A stretch of 64,000 nucleotides of DNA from Notamacropus eugenii. Lineage: Eukaryota; Chordata; Mammalia; Diprotodontia; Macropodidae. Shown here one piece after another: positions 31,701-41,459 of this stretch. The translations under genes and the position numbers were made by a program. Location of the stretch: assembly GCF_028372415.1 (NCBI RefSeq), contig NC_092875.1, forward strand, positions 51,274,771-51,338,770, written 5' to 3'. The notes beneath the pieces are model-generated. The model searched no databases, was not told the origin of the DNA, and saw nothing but the letters and a program-made list of their open reading frames with translations. The stretch's first letter is position 1; every line of letters starts with the position of its first letter.

Positions 31701-34700
31701 TAGCGCTTAGCACATTGTCTGGCACAGAATAGGTCTTTAATAAATGTTGGTTGACTATGTGAGTGGTGAGGGAGTAGAGGCAATGAGTGGAAATGACCTT
31801 TTTGAGTAATTTATTATTGAGAATGCCCAGTAGCTGAAAGGGGAAAGTTTTTAGAAGGGACATTGATTCCCAGCAATGACCCTCTCCTCCCTGGGGATTC
31901 CTACTAGCTGAAGCCTTGTCTGCCTGTAACCAGGTTTGCTCCCTGAGCCCCAGACTGGAGACATAGCATGACATGACTTCAGAGATAAAAACTCTGGAAT
32001 TAATGGAGTTGCTTGTTGTGGGATCAACAGCCAGTCACTTAACCTTTTGAAGTCTCAGTTTCTTTATTTATGAAATGGGGGCAGTTAATGTTTGCATTTT
32101 CTAACTCAATTCTGAGGAAGCCTGATTTCTAAATCTTAAAGCACAATGGAAGTGAGACTTGTTCCTCTTGCTTATCAGATATGGCCTGCTCTTGATCTCT
32201 TAGCTCCACTTACTTCCTTGCATACAGGTTCTCTCTGGTTTTCCTGACAGGGTCTCCATCATCGTTTCTTAGAGCATAATTCGTATTCCATCACATTCCG
32301 GTACCATAACTGTTTAGCTATTCCTCAGTTCAGAGGGACTCCTTCAGTTTCCAGTTCTCTGCCACTACTAATAGAAATATTTTTGTACACATAGGTCTTC
32401 TTTGTTTGATGTTTTTGGGGTATAGACCTGATACTGACTTTACTGGTTGCAGAATATTCTTACGTTTAGCAACTTTCGGGTATTATTCCAAACTGCTTTC
32501 CAGACTGGCTGGACTGATGCACTATTTTCCCAGAGTCCCTCCAGCATTTGCCATTTTTCTTTGTTGTTAACTTTGCCAGGCTGAATGGGTATGATGTGGA
32601 AGTTGGGAGTGGTAAAAATTAGCATTTTTCTAATTAGTGATTTATAGCATTTTTTCATAAAGCTGTTGACATTGACATTGATTTCTTCCCTTAAAAAGTG
32701 CCTTTTGGTCATTTATCAGCTGAGGGATGTATAGCCATAGTTTCTAAGGGCCCTTTCCCTCCAACCCTAGAGAGAGCACCACTGCTTAGTCCCAGCTCTA
32801 GTCCTAGCTATGGGTCCCAGGGAGAATCCCTGCCTGTCAGCGAGGAGGAGGATCTGCGCCGGCGTCTCAAGTATTTCTTTATGAGCCCCTGTGACAAGTT
32901 CCGGGCCAAGGGCCGAAAGCCGTTCAAGCTGATGCTGCAGGTTGCCAAGATCCTCATCGTCACCATCCAGGTGCCCCTGGGGCTGCATAAGGGTGACGGG
33001 GCTGGGTGTAGGGGCTGGGGCTGGCAGCACTGAAAGCATTGGGAAGAGAAAGGGAAGGCTGTACTTCTGCCCCAGGCTCTTAGCTAGTGAAATACTCATT
33101 TTCAGATCTCAGGTGCCCAATCTTAACCTTGTCCTCTCCTGCGAGTGAGGAGCCTTCTTTCTCTTCTTCCCTTACCTCCCCACTGCCTTTTCACCCAGGA
33201 CTAAAAGGAGATGTAGTTGTCCTTGGGACAGAAGTTGTGCTTTGAGACTTAGGGATGGGAAGTCAGAGCCCCAACAGCTGGGGGTCTCTCAGTCTTCCTG
33301 TCGTCCCTCACATGCCCTTTCTGCCCTCTCCTTGGCAGCTCATCCTGTTTGGGCTCAGTAACCAGATTGTGGTGATGTTTCGAGAGGAGAACACAGTGGC
33401 CTTCAAACACCTCTTCCTCAAGGATTATACAGATGGGGCTGATGATAGCTATGCTGTCTACACTCAGGCTGACCTTAACCAGTCCATCATCTTTGCTGTG
33501 GATCAGGTATGAGTATATGGAGATGCTGATAGAAATTGGGGATTGTAGGGGTAGGGACGGAGCTCAGGGTGGAGGGCTAATGACTCCTTTCCCTCCTTCC
33601 TCTGCCCACTTCTCTGCCACCTACCAGTACTTGCAGATCCCTGAGCAGTCCCTGGGCAGATATGCCTATGTGCCTGGTGGGGGCGGCCCTGGGGCAAACG
33701 GCTCGGCCCTAGCTTTGTGCCAACAGTATTATCGCCATGGGCACATCGACCCTGCCAATGACACCTTCAACATCGATCCAATGGTGGTCACTGGTTAGTA
33801 TGGGGGACCTGGAGATGAGGGCTGGAGTAAAGAATGGCTGAGACTGAACAGGGACCTTTCAGGAGTGCCCCGGGGCCTTCCACACCAGCAGCATTCCGGT
33901 CCTGTCCCCTCCAAGGGCCCCAGGGTCTGCCCACCCTCTTCTTTCACCTGTTTTTTACTCTCCTGGATTTTCCCCTCCTTTCCTTAAGGCCTCTGACCCT
34001 GGAAGTGTTTCTCCTGCTCCCCATTACAGGAGACAAGTGGAGGTAAAAGAACCCGCAGTGACAGATGTCTCAGGGCTCCCGGGGTCTCTCGAGTCTTGTA
34101 ACAAAAATTTTCTCTATTCCTTGGTCTCTTCAGTGTTGGGAGTCCTTTCCTCCACTGTAATTCTGATAGCTCCCATTTCTGAAGTACTGTGAGACATACA
34201 AAGCACTCTGCTCAGGACAGTCCTGGAGGGATTACAAGTATGAGTCTCCCCATTTTATAGAGAGGGAGAAAGAGACTCAGAGAGATTGAATGAGTTACTT
34301 CCCAAGGTTGCCCAGTTATTAAGTCGGCAGTTATTAAGAGCCGGAACTTGAACTCAAGTTCAAATTCAGTATTCTGAATTACATTACATTACAGTTCCTG
34401 TGATTCCCAGAACCAGTGGCCCTGGGGCCCTCAGCACCCTCAGCCTGAATGGCTAGTCAGTGCTGGGCTTTGGAGCCCTGGAGGCTAGAAGTCCGAGTCA
34501 TAGAGCCTTCTGTGGAGAAACTGCCTGCCCTCTCACTTGGATGGTGTTCTCTGAGAGGGGCACAGAGGGCCTCACTGATTCTTATCCTTCCTTCCCAGAT
34601 TGCATTGGGGTGGACCCTGAAGAGCGGTTCCCTCTGCCCCCAGACCAGGAATTCCTTCTGTCCCCATCCGGAGGCAGTAGCTACAAGAACTTCTCACTCA

Positions 34701-37700
34701 AGTTTCACAAGTATTTGACTCCCTGATCCCCTCTCTGCATTCCCCTTTCCCCCCCCACAACTGTAGCTCCTGCTGCTTCTTTATGTGGGTTTATAGTAAG
34801 AACCTCCTAGTTGTCTTCATCTGCTACCCCCTCCCCCTTCCAACAAGGGACTCCAGGGGAAGGGAAGCAGCTGAGACAGCTTCTGCTGACTCCAGCTGCA
34901 GATAGACTTCCTCAAAATGGGTCAGGAAGCAGCAGTGGCAGAGTCACCAGAGCTGCCCAGGCCCCCCCCCCCCCCCGAAAAACTTTCCCAAGAGGCAGTA
35001 GGTGCTTTTCGGCCAAGAGGGAGAAGAGTTCAAGCTTCTGTTCTCCCTTGTCCTCATCTCCCCTTTACCTTTCAGGCTGATCAACGTCACGATCCGTTTC
35101 CAGCTCAAGACCATCAACTTGCAGACCATTATCAACAATGAAATCCCAGACTGTTATACCTTTACCATCTTGGTGAGCTTTGAGGCTAGATGGCATGAGG
35201 GGGGGCAGCGCCTTCTTTGGGCATCTTCATCCTATGCTCCAACCTTGTGTTTTTGCCCTTAAACTGGGGAAGGGTAGGAGGCTGCAGGGTCACTTGCTGA
35301 ATTGTGAGGTACAGATGAACTGTCCATGGAGCCTGAGTGATGGGTAGGTCAGAGTGGGTCAGGTAGGTTTTCTGGAAGAGATTGGCATGAGAATTACAGG
35401 TAGGGAGAGATAGCTGGAGCCTGGTGAGCTTCAGGGAGAGTGAAGTGCTCAGCCTGGTTTAAAAATGGTTCTGGAACTTGGAGGCAGCAGATTATAGTGG
35501 AGAAAAGACTGGATTTGGAGTTTGTAGAAGACCTGAGTTCAAATGCAGTCTCTGCTCCTTCATAGCTGTGTGACCCTGGGCAAGTCCCTTACTTTCTCTA
35601 AGCCTCCCTCATTGTTCTCTTTGTAAAATTAAAGGGTTGGAATGAATGATCTGTGAGAGCCCTCCCAGGTGTGCTCTAGAGTTCTGTGACTGCCGACAAG
35701 GATCTCAGGCAGGAGGGGAGAGGAGACCCACCTCCAGGCTCTCCCTGGAGAGTCTTAGAGATTGAGAGGAGTCTGGTTTGTGCAGAGCCTCTGTAGACTT
35801 GTGAGCAGGGAGGGCTGTGACCTCCTCCTGAGGTGCAGGATCAGAGAGAGCAGGAGGCTGTTCCCCCAGCAGGCTGTCCCACCCTTTGGAGCCTGTTTCT
35901 TCCTCTTTCAGATGGGGTCATCTTTCACTCACTGCCTCACAAGTTTGTGGTGAGGGTGGCACTTTGGTGAGAGAGCAGTTGCTGTTGTGTTGAGGCAGGT
36001 AGACCTGGGGAAGGAAAGTCATTGTCATTCAGTCTGTAGGAAACAGCTTCTGAGAAGTCACTGGGAGTGGACCCTGGGACGGGAGTGGGGGGTGGTGATG
36101 AAGACCCTCCCCTTTCTACCTCTGTGGTGAAGATGAAGGTGGGGCACTTCCCTGTCTTCTAGGGCCAGGATGGGTCAGTTTTATTTTCCTTTTCATTTAT
36201 ATGTTTGTCATCAGTGTATAGGCAGCCAGGAGGGCACTAGGCCTGGGGTCAGGTGACCTGAGTTCAGATGTGGGCTCAGATCCTCACTAGCTGTGTGACT
36301 CTGGGCAAATCACTTAACTAGCTTTTGTTTGCCTCAGTTTCCTCAGTTTTGTAGAAAGGGGGTAATAATAGCACTTAACCTCCCAGGGTTGTTGTGAGGA
36401 CTCAGTGAGATAATTGTAAAGCAGCTAGAACAGGACCTGGCACATAGTAAGCCCTCCATTAGTGCTAGCTGTCACTGGATACAGAGAAAGAGCTTTGGCG
36501 TCTGAATGTGGATCAAAGCACGCTGCTTTCATGTTTTGGTATCTCTTCTTTCTCTTGGTTTTTCACTTTTGTTCTGATTTTTCTTTCACAACATGACTAA
36601 TGTGGAAATGTTTTAATATGATTGTACATGTGTAATCTATGTCAGATTGCTGTCTTGGGGAGAGGGGGAAAAGTTTGGAATTCAAAATCTTATAAAGGTG
36701 AATGTTGGAAACTTTCTTTACATGTAATTGGAAAAAGTACTATTCAAAATGTTAGCTGTTATTATGATGACTATTTTGTTCCAGATCTGCTTACTTCATT
36801 CTGAATTAGTTTAAGCAAGTCTTTCCCTATTTTTCTGCATTCCTCATGTTTATTGTCACCATGATAATTCTGTTTTATCTCCAGATTACATTTGACAACA
36901 AAGCCCACAGTGGGCGAGTCCCTGTCCGCTTAGAGACCAGTGCCCACATTCAAGAGTGTAAACACCCCAGCGTCTTTGGGCGCGGTAAGACAGATACCCT
37001 CAGCTCTTCTCCCTGCAGTTTTGTGTGCCAAGCTTCCTCCACCATTTGGACCCCTTTTCCTCTCTGCCTTTCTCCCTCTCCCTTCTTGCTCTGGTCTCCC
37101 TGTCACCACTTTCTTGCCTCCGACAATCCATGGTCTTTTCTCCAGGAGACAACCGGTTTCGCCTCTTCTTTGACGTGGTCGTGATTCTGACCTGTGCCCT
37201 GTCCTTCCTGCTCTGTGCCCGTTCCCTGCTGCGTGGTTTCCTGCTGCAAACTGTGAGATTTAGGATTATACACCCATTCTTTCTTCTCCTTTCTGTTGCT
37301 TGGCCTTGGGGCCACCCTCCCATCATTCAAGTTCCTACCACTCATAGTCTTGGAAATGTCCCCCAAAGAGAGGATAGCTGGGGAGAGGGAAGGGAATCCA
37401 GGTGCCTTGAGTGGCATTTTGAAGGGTATCTCCCTGTTTCCCAGGAATTTGCCCGTTTCCTGTGTCGCCGCCAGGGTCACACCTTGAGCCTGTGGGAGCG
37501 GCTGGAATTTGTCAATGGCTGGTACATCCTTCTTGTGGCCAGTGACATACTCACCATATCTGGCACTATCATGAAGATTGGCATTGAGGCCAAGGTGGGC
37601 TGGGGGAGACAGCCTCCCAGGCCCAAGAAGTCAGGCAGGTCCCCTTGCTGGGGGTAGGGGAGAGAAGAGGGAGAGGGAATGTCCTTAGGATTTAGAAGAA

Positions 37701-39574
37701 GATCATGTAGGGAGGAGGGGAGACTTAGATCTAGAAGGGCACTGAGGGCTGGATGGGGGAGATTAAACACTGGGCTGTGCCACTGCTGGGGGGGAGGGGG
37801 CTGTTCCTGCTCTGCACTGTCCTTAGAGCAGGGCCTCGACAAGCCTGCAAGCAAATCATGGTTTACAGCAAAGGGCCCCTCTTTTCCCTTTGTGAGGCCC
37901 AGGTTCTCTCTGGAGCCATCTCAAGGTAAGGCTGCTATAGACCCCAAGGTCTGTTTCCTTTTCCTGGACTACACTTGTCCCTTTGGGTTTCCATGCTTGT
38001 GAGTCTCTCCTCTCGGTTGCTTGCTGTGTGAGCCGCCATCCCCTGCCCTGCCCCCCTGCCCTGTCCCTCCATCTTCTCTCCACTGTGCCTCCGTGCACAT
38101 CCTCTGGGGCCTGAGGTAGCAACTCCCTTAGAAGTCTTGACCATCTCTCTGTTTACTCTTCTGCTCTCCCTCACCCATGGGCACTGCCCACTTTCCCATC
38201 TGACTCTGCTCTCTTGTCTTCAAGTCCACAAGTAAGTGCACACATGCATGCACCCATTCACACAGCACAGGATGGGGGCCAGAGTGCAAGGGAAGAGTTG
38301 AGGAGACGCCTGCATCAGGTAGGGGCCGTGTCCCCCCCTAGAGCTGATGGAGTTCCCTGTGCCCCCAGAACTTGGCCAGCTACGATGTCTGCAGTATCCT
38401 TCTAGGCACCTCCACTCTGCTTGTCTGGGTTGGCGTCATCCGATATCTTACCTTCTTTCAGAAGTACAATGTGAGCCCAGCCCCTGCTGCCCTCCCCTTG
38501 GCTCCTGCCCAGCCCCTCTCCCCTCACACCCCTTGGGAAGGCTACGTGACCACGAGCCAGGCTTGTATCAGGCTTCTTCCACCTCTTGAACATAGAGGTG
38601 CTGAGGCCAGAAATACAGCGTGAGCCCAGGCTCTACTACCCCCTTACTTCGTCTCCATATGAGAAGCCTGGCTCCTGCCCTCCTGCCTCCCCCAGTCAGT
38701 GGGAGGGCTGTGACCATAAGCCGGCCTTTTAGCAGGCCTCCTCCCTATCTTGAACACAGAGGGCCTGGGGCCAGCCAGTCTTTGTGGTATCCTTGATGGC
38801 CACTGTCGTGTCCCCTCCAGATCCTCATTGCCACCCTCCGCGTGGCCTTGCCCAGCGTCATGCGCTTCTGCTGCTGCGTGGCTGTCATCTACCTAGGCTA
38901 CTGTTTCTGTGGCTGGATAGTTCTGGGGCCCTACCATGTGAAGGTGCTTGGGGTATCTGTGGTGGCTGTCGGCAGGGGAATGAGGGCCAGGGAGAATGGC
39001 CGAGGGAGGGCCCTCTGGCCCTGATGGGCCTCTGGTCCCTTCCAGTTCCGCTCCCTGTCCATGGTGTCCGAGTGCCTCTTCTCCCTCATCAACGGGGATG
39101 ACATGTTCGTGACTTTCGCGGCCATGCAGGCGCACAGCGGCCTGGTCTGGCTCTTCTCCCAGCTCTACCTCTACTCCTTCATCAGCCTCTTCATTTACAT
39201 GGTCCTCAGCCTCTTCATCGCCCTCATCACCGGCTCCTACGAGACCATCAAGGTAGGCGCTCGGGGCCCCCACGGGAGGCGCTCGCGTGGGCGTGCCCGC
39301 CCCTGACGGCCGCTTCCCCACTGCAGCAGCACCAGTCGGAGGGCGAGGCCCAGGGCAGCCAGCTGCAGGCCTACATCGCCAAGTGCCAGGACAGCCCCAC
39401 GTCCGGCAAGTTCCGGCGCGGCAGCGGCACCGCCTGCAGCCTCCTGTGCTGCTGCTGCTCCAGGTACCCGGATCGTGGGGGCGGGGCGCGCGCGGGCTCT
39501 CCTGCCCACTTCCCACCTCTGCCTTTCTGCTTTGCAGGGAACCCTTGCAGGAAAACTCCCTGCTCGTGAACTGA
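25723..39574 (+). CDS. MCOLN1: MCOLN1, mucolipin-1 (TRPML1) lysosomal cation channel
   Basis: Fourteen exons join in phase to give 578 residues (human 580). TRPML1 is a PI(3,5)P2-gated Ca2+/Fe2+/Zn2+ channel of late endosomes and lysosomes; its loss causes mucolipidosis IV in human. Seen here: an N-terminal ERAPLL sorting motif (residues 11-16), RRR at 40-42 in the lipid-binding polybasic patch, the S1 helix near 66-90, and the luminal loop with acidic DGADD. All four N-glycosylation sites known in human are kept (NGS, NDT, NFS, NVT). The filter NGDDMF is intact, and there is a C-terminal cysteine cluster followed by the ending SLLVN. Odd points are a four-residue loop after the pore helix where human has seven, and Gln replacing the acidic residue of the second di-leucine signal. 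Intron 1 is 7 kb. CLEAR sites upstream suggest control by TFEB. Confidence 0.97.
25905..26230 (-). repeat. L2 3' fragment, CpG-rich
   Basis: 'cgcctgccgtgtgccaggca' then 'caggccctgccttccaggag' is the antisense L2 3' end. It is unusually GC-rich because it sits in the MCOLN1 CpG island. Confidence 0.7.
26450..26720 (-). repeat. MIR-type SINE
   Basis: 'aacatttacaaagcacattt', then 'tgcggttgaggaaactaaag' and 'actcccaagttaaagctctc', all antisense MIR landmarks. Confidence 0.65.
26735..28170 (-). repeat. LINE L2 (antisense)
   Basis: From the antisense 3' end ('agtggatttacattctcctg') leftover 3' UTR runs into RT-region sequence (for example 'gagaacagatgagatcacct' at 27890). Many small insertions; an old copy in MCOLN1 intron 1. 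Confidence 0.65.
28345..29585 (+). repeat. LINE L2 (sense)
   Basis: Sense-strand L2 ORF2 remnants. Around 29247-29340 the translation '[16 protein letters not shown]...YVVDFQI' is a worn L2 motif leading to the YADD site. It probably continues as the L2 piece at 30860-31260, with an antisense L1 and a SINE inserted between. Confidence 0.65.
29590..30440 (-). repeat. L1 3' fragment (antisense)
   Basis: The minus strand gives L1 ORF2 C-terminal pieces, such as '[20 protein letters not shown]' and '[20 protein letters not shown]', plus the 3' UTR. Confidence 0.8.
30460..30690 (-). repeat. tRNA-derived SINE (antisense)
   Basis: 'tgattttacaaatggggaga', 'gacttgctcaggatcacata', and 'gtgctctatccactgtgcca' (reverse of the tRNA-like head). 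Confidence 0.8.
30860..31260 (+). repeat. LINE L2 (sense), continuation
   Basis: 'cccctcatcacctcttctgg' and 'ttgcactgtaggggccagct' follow the L2 pattern downstream of RT; 'aagcccttatattttgact' matches the 'aaggcccttcatgatctgg' region. Confidence 0.55.
31270..31695. other. MCOLN1 intron 1, unassigned
   Basis: At 31263-31310, 'gttaagtcaagtctcagtta' then 'tttctgactctccatgtag' faintly resembles an antisense RTE/BovB end. Nothing else was recognised. Confidence 0.35.
31700..31762 (+). repeat. L2-type 3' tail
   Basis: 'tagcgcttagcacattgtct' followed by 'ctttaataaatgttggttga'. Confidence 0.65.
31990..32120 (+). repeat. MIR-type SINE fragment
   Basis: 'ccagtcacttaaccttttga' and 'tctcagtttctttatttatg', then 'aaatgggggcagtt'. 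Confidence 0.55.
32262..32720 (-). repeat. L1 fragment (antisense)
   Basis: Antisense ORF2 C-terminus: 'cagaatattcttacgtttag', 'ttccagactggctggactga', 'gtatgatgtggaagttggga'. It ends within 50 bp of MCOLN1 exon 2. Confidence 0.75.
32771..32970 (+). CDS. MCOLN1: MCOLN1 exon 2
   Basis: Residues 11-77. Contains the ERAPLL sorting motif, [20 protein letters not shown] and the start of S1. Phase 1 in, 0 out. Confidence 0.95.
33339..33506 (+). CDS. MCOLN1: MCOLN1 exon 3
   Basis: Residues 78-133: [20 protein letters not shown], then the luminal acidic DGADD loop. Donor gtatga. Confidence 0.96.
33628..33793 (+). CDS. MCOLN1: MCOLN1 exon 4
   Basis: Residues 134-189 of the luminal domain, with two N-glycosylation sequons (NGS, NDT) and IDPMVVT. 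Ends in phase 1. Confidence 0.96.
34160..34390 (-). repeat. MIR-type SINE in MCOLN1 intron 4
   Basis: 'ctccccattttatagagagg', then a degraded MIR core and 'cttgaactcaagttcaaatt'. Confidence 0.55.
34599..34710 (+). CDS. MCOLN1: MCOLN1 exon 5
   Basis: Residues 189-226 ([15 protein letters not shown]... to KFHK), with sequon NFS. The donor is a weak GTATTT after CACAA, phase 2; this is the only choice that restores K-L-I-N-V-T across the junction. Confidence 0.92.
35076..35172 (+). CDS. MCOLN1: MCOLN1 exon 6
   Basis: Residues 226-258 ([20 protein letters not shown] ... CYTFTIL), with sequon NVT. Donor gtgagc. Confidence 0.96.
35485..35695 (+). repeat. MIR-type SINE
   Basis: 'gacctgagttcaaatgcagt', 'gtgtgaccctgggcaagtcc', and the end 'ctctagagttctgtgac'. 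Confidence 0.75.
36222..36473 (+). repeat. tRNA-derived SINE (MAR1-like)
   Basis: 'cctggggtcaggtgacctga', 'gtgtgactctgggcaaatca', 'cctcagtttcctcagttttg', and the end 'gtgctagctgtc'. Confidence 0.8.
36480..36740 (+). repeat. L1 3' UTR fragment
   Basis: 'atgactaatgtggaaatgtt' and 'gattgtacatgtgtaatcta' match the 3' UTR of the L1 ending at 17225. Confidence 0.7.
36885..36984 (+). CDS. MCOLN1: MCOLN1 exon 7
   Basis: Residues 259-292 ([20 protein letters not shown] ... CKHPSVFGR), the end of the luminal domain. Phase 1 out. Confidence 0.96.
37146..37252 (+). CDS. MCOLN1: MCOLN1 exon 8
   Basis: Residues 292-327, S2 helix: [20 protein letters not shown] and LLRGFLLQT. Donor gtgaga. Confidence 0.96.
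37445..37594 (+). CDS. MCOLN1: MCOLN1 exon 9
   Basis: Residues 328-377: [20 protein letters not shown], then S3 ([19 protein letters not shown]) and MKIGIEAK. Confidence 0.96.
38369..38470 (+). CDS. MCOLN1: MCOLN1 exon 10
   Basis: Residues 378-411: [20 protein letters not shown] (S4) to [10 protein letters not shown], almost identical to human. Confidence 0.97.
38821..38943 (+). CDS. MCOLN1: MCOLN1 exon 11
   Basis: Residues 412-452: [20 protein letters not shown] (S5) to [11 protein letters not shown]. Donor gtgctt is weak. Confidence 0.96.
39046..39252 (+). CDS. MCOLN1: MCOLN1 exon 12 (pore and S6)
   Basis: Residues 453-521: selectivity filter NGDDMF, pore helix FAAMQ, then the short loop AHSG and S6 ([20 protein letters not shown]...[11 protein letters not shown]). 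Human has seven residues (AQQGRSS) where four are seen here. Confidence 0.97.
39327..39463 (+). CDS. MCOLN1: MCOLN1 exon 13
   Basis: Residues 522-567: [20 protein letters not shown], then [20 protein letters not shown] plus two more Cys. The acceptor is a CAG-CAG tandem, so the exon may instead begin at 39330. Phase 2 out. Confidence 0.93.
39538..39574 (+). CDS. MCOLN1: MCOLN1 exon 14 (terminal coding)
   Basis: Residues 567-578, (R)[11 protein letters not shown], and TGA at 39572-39574. A short 3' UTR follows. Confidence 0.95.
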
Positions 39575-39808
39575 CCCGCGGAAAAGACACGCGAGTTTTT
39601 AGCCCCTGGTGGGAGTGGACTGGACGCTTCCGGCTCCTTATTTATGATTTTAGGGTTTGCTTTTAGGAAGTGACTCGTGGAGCCGCGGGAACCCCGCCGC
39701 CGCCGCGGGACCTGAACCTCCGGGCCCGGCCCTTCTCGCCTGGCAGTCCCTCGGCGGGGCGGGCCGGGGCCGGACCTTTAGTGGGCGGAGTGGGCAGCGC
39801 GGGGGAAC

Positions 39809-39814
39809 AATAAA
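39809..39814 (+). terminator. MCOLN1: MCOLN1 poly(A) signal AATAAA
   Basis: Canonical hexamer 235 bp after the stop, followed by a G/T-containing stretch (ccgccgtgtctcgtttctga). Confidence 0.9.
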
Positions 39815-39844
39815 GGATGGACACCGAACGCCCGCCGTGTCTCG

Positions 39845-40161
39845 TTTCTGAGTCTGCGTCACGGCGGGGCCGAGACGAGTCGAGGGTGGGGGAGGCGGCG
39901 GCCTCGGGCTCGGAGGGGTGCGGACAGGCCCGTGTCGGCGCTGGGAACACCTCGGAACTCGCCTCTTGGCGGCCATTTGTAACATGACGATTCCCCGAGC
40001 AAGCCGCGGAGTATGGTGGCCGAGGAGGGGCGGGGCGAAGCGTGAGGTCATCACGGCGCGCCGGGAGCCGTAATTTAAAGGGGCCGCGCAGCTGCTGCCG
40101 CTGCGGTGGTGGAGGGGCTGGCGGCGGGGACGCCGCGGAGCTGAGCCGGCTGCGGGCCCTG
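39845..40161 (+). promoter_or_regulatory. PNPLA6: PNPLA6 CpG-island promoter and non-coding exon 1
   Basis: CpG-dense sequence with GC boxes (ggggcggggc at 40027), a YY1-like 'ggcggccatttgt' at 39968, and an AT-rich 'taatttaaag' at 40071-40080 that could serve as a weak TATA element. The donor gtgagt after 40161 marks the end of a non-coding first exon, with a start near 40095-40110 by inference. Confidence 0.7.
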
Positions 40162-40317
40162 GTGAGTCCGGGCCCCCGCCTCGTGATCCCGGGGCGGCGT
40201 ACGTGACAGCGGGAGGACTGGGGTGATACCTGGAGTTTTGTCTCCCTCGTCCCTTCTGGTCCCCTCCTTTCCGTCCCTCCCCAGTTCCTCCTGTTCGCCG
40301 GTCCCCTGAGTCAGTTT

Positions 40318-41000
40318 AGTTAAACAGAAGCATTTATGGGGCGCTCATTGTGTGCCCGACGCTTGGATACCAAGACCAACAAACAAGCGGGGCGCCCCCT
40401 CCCCGGGAGGGGGCCTCGGTCCTGGGGCGCCCAGGCCTATTCGCGGGGGCAGGAGAGCCTGTCCGCGGCTGGAGGCGCCCCGGCTATGGGGAGGCGGGGC
40501 CGGGCCTCCCCGGGAAGGTGGGGCGCTGGAGGCCCCGGAACGAACCGGGGAGGAGGACCCGACCTCCCCGGGGAGCCTGCCGCCCGGCCCCGGACCGTGC
40601 CGGGGAGGCGGCGCCCCGGGCCCCCTTGGGACCAGGCTCTTCTCCCTTCCTTGCCTGGAGGGCCTGCCCAGGCATCTCTTCCCCGGGCAGTGAGGCTACA
40701 GGGACCACATAAGAGCCGAGCGTAGACGGAATAAACGCAGGTGGTGGAGAAGCCGGGGCGGAGGGGGCTGCCTTCAGGCGCCGGTGCTGGAGGGAGTCTG
40801 AAAAGGAGGTGACGGACCGAGGCTGTCCCAGGCGTGAGACACGGCCGGGGCAAAGGCGAGGAGGCAGGAAGGTCGAGAGCCCCTTGTGAGGACCAGACTG
40901 AAGCTCAGAGACTGGGGCCCAGGTGGTGAAGGGCTGTAAGAGCCAGGCGGAGGCCCGGGAGTTGGAGTTCGGGGCAGTGCCGTGCTCAGATCGGCGCCTG
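40318..41000 (-). repeat. L2 (antisense) preserved in CpG-rich form
   Basis: 'aagcatttatggggcgctca' and 'tgtgcccgacgcttggatac' match the L2 3' end, and 'aggtggtgaagggctgtaag' near 40921 matches a deeper L2 landmark. GC and CpG are very high compared with other L2 copies here. Confidence 0.65.
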
Positions 41001-41459
41001 AGGGGCATTACTTGGGCTGGGCTGTGGACCTCAGCCAGGCTCCCTCCTGTGCCCCCCTCCAGATGCTCCCTGCCTTACCAGGGACCTGAAATTGGCCTTA
41101 GAACTTCCTGAAGTACTTTGCTTGACCATACCCTGGCCGTACACGGGCAGCGTGGACCAGCCGGGAGGCCTCTCCTCCAGCCACAGGTCACATGAGTTTC
41201 TTGCTGCTTTGCCCAGCTCTTAATTCACATGGGCTCACAAGCCGCTAAGGTCCCCCCATCTTTCCCCCGCAAGCTGCCGTGGGGCCATGCTGCTCTCACT
41301 TTGTGTTTGCCAAGCGGAATCTTTTGAGCTTGGGTCCGAGACTTTACGTTGGTTCCTGTTAAGTGTCATATCATCTTTGCCCTCTGCCTTCTAGCTCATC
41401 GAGAGTTTTTTTTATCCTAATTTTTATTTTTTTTTGCAAAGAAAATGTTTAATATATGT

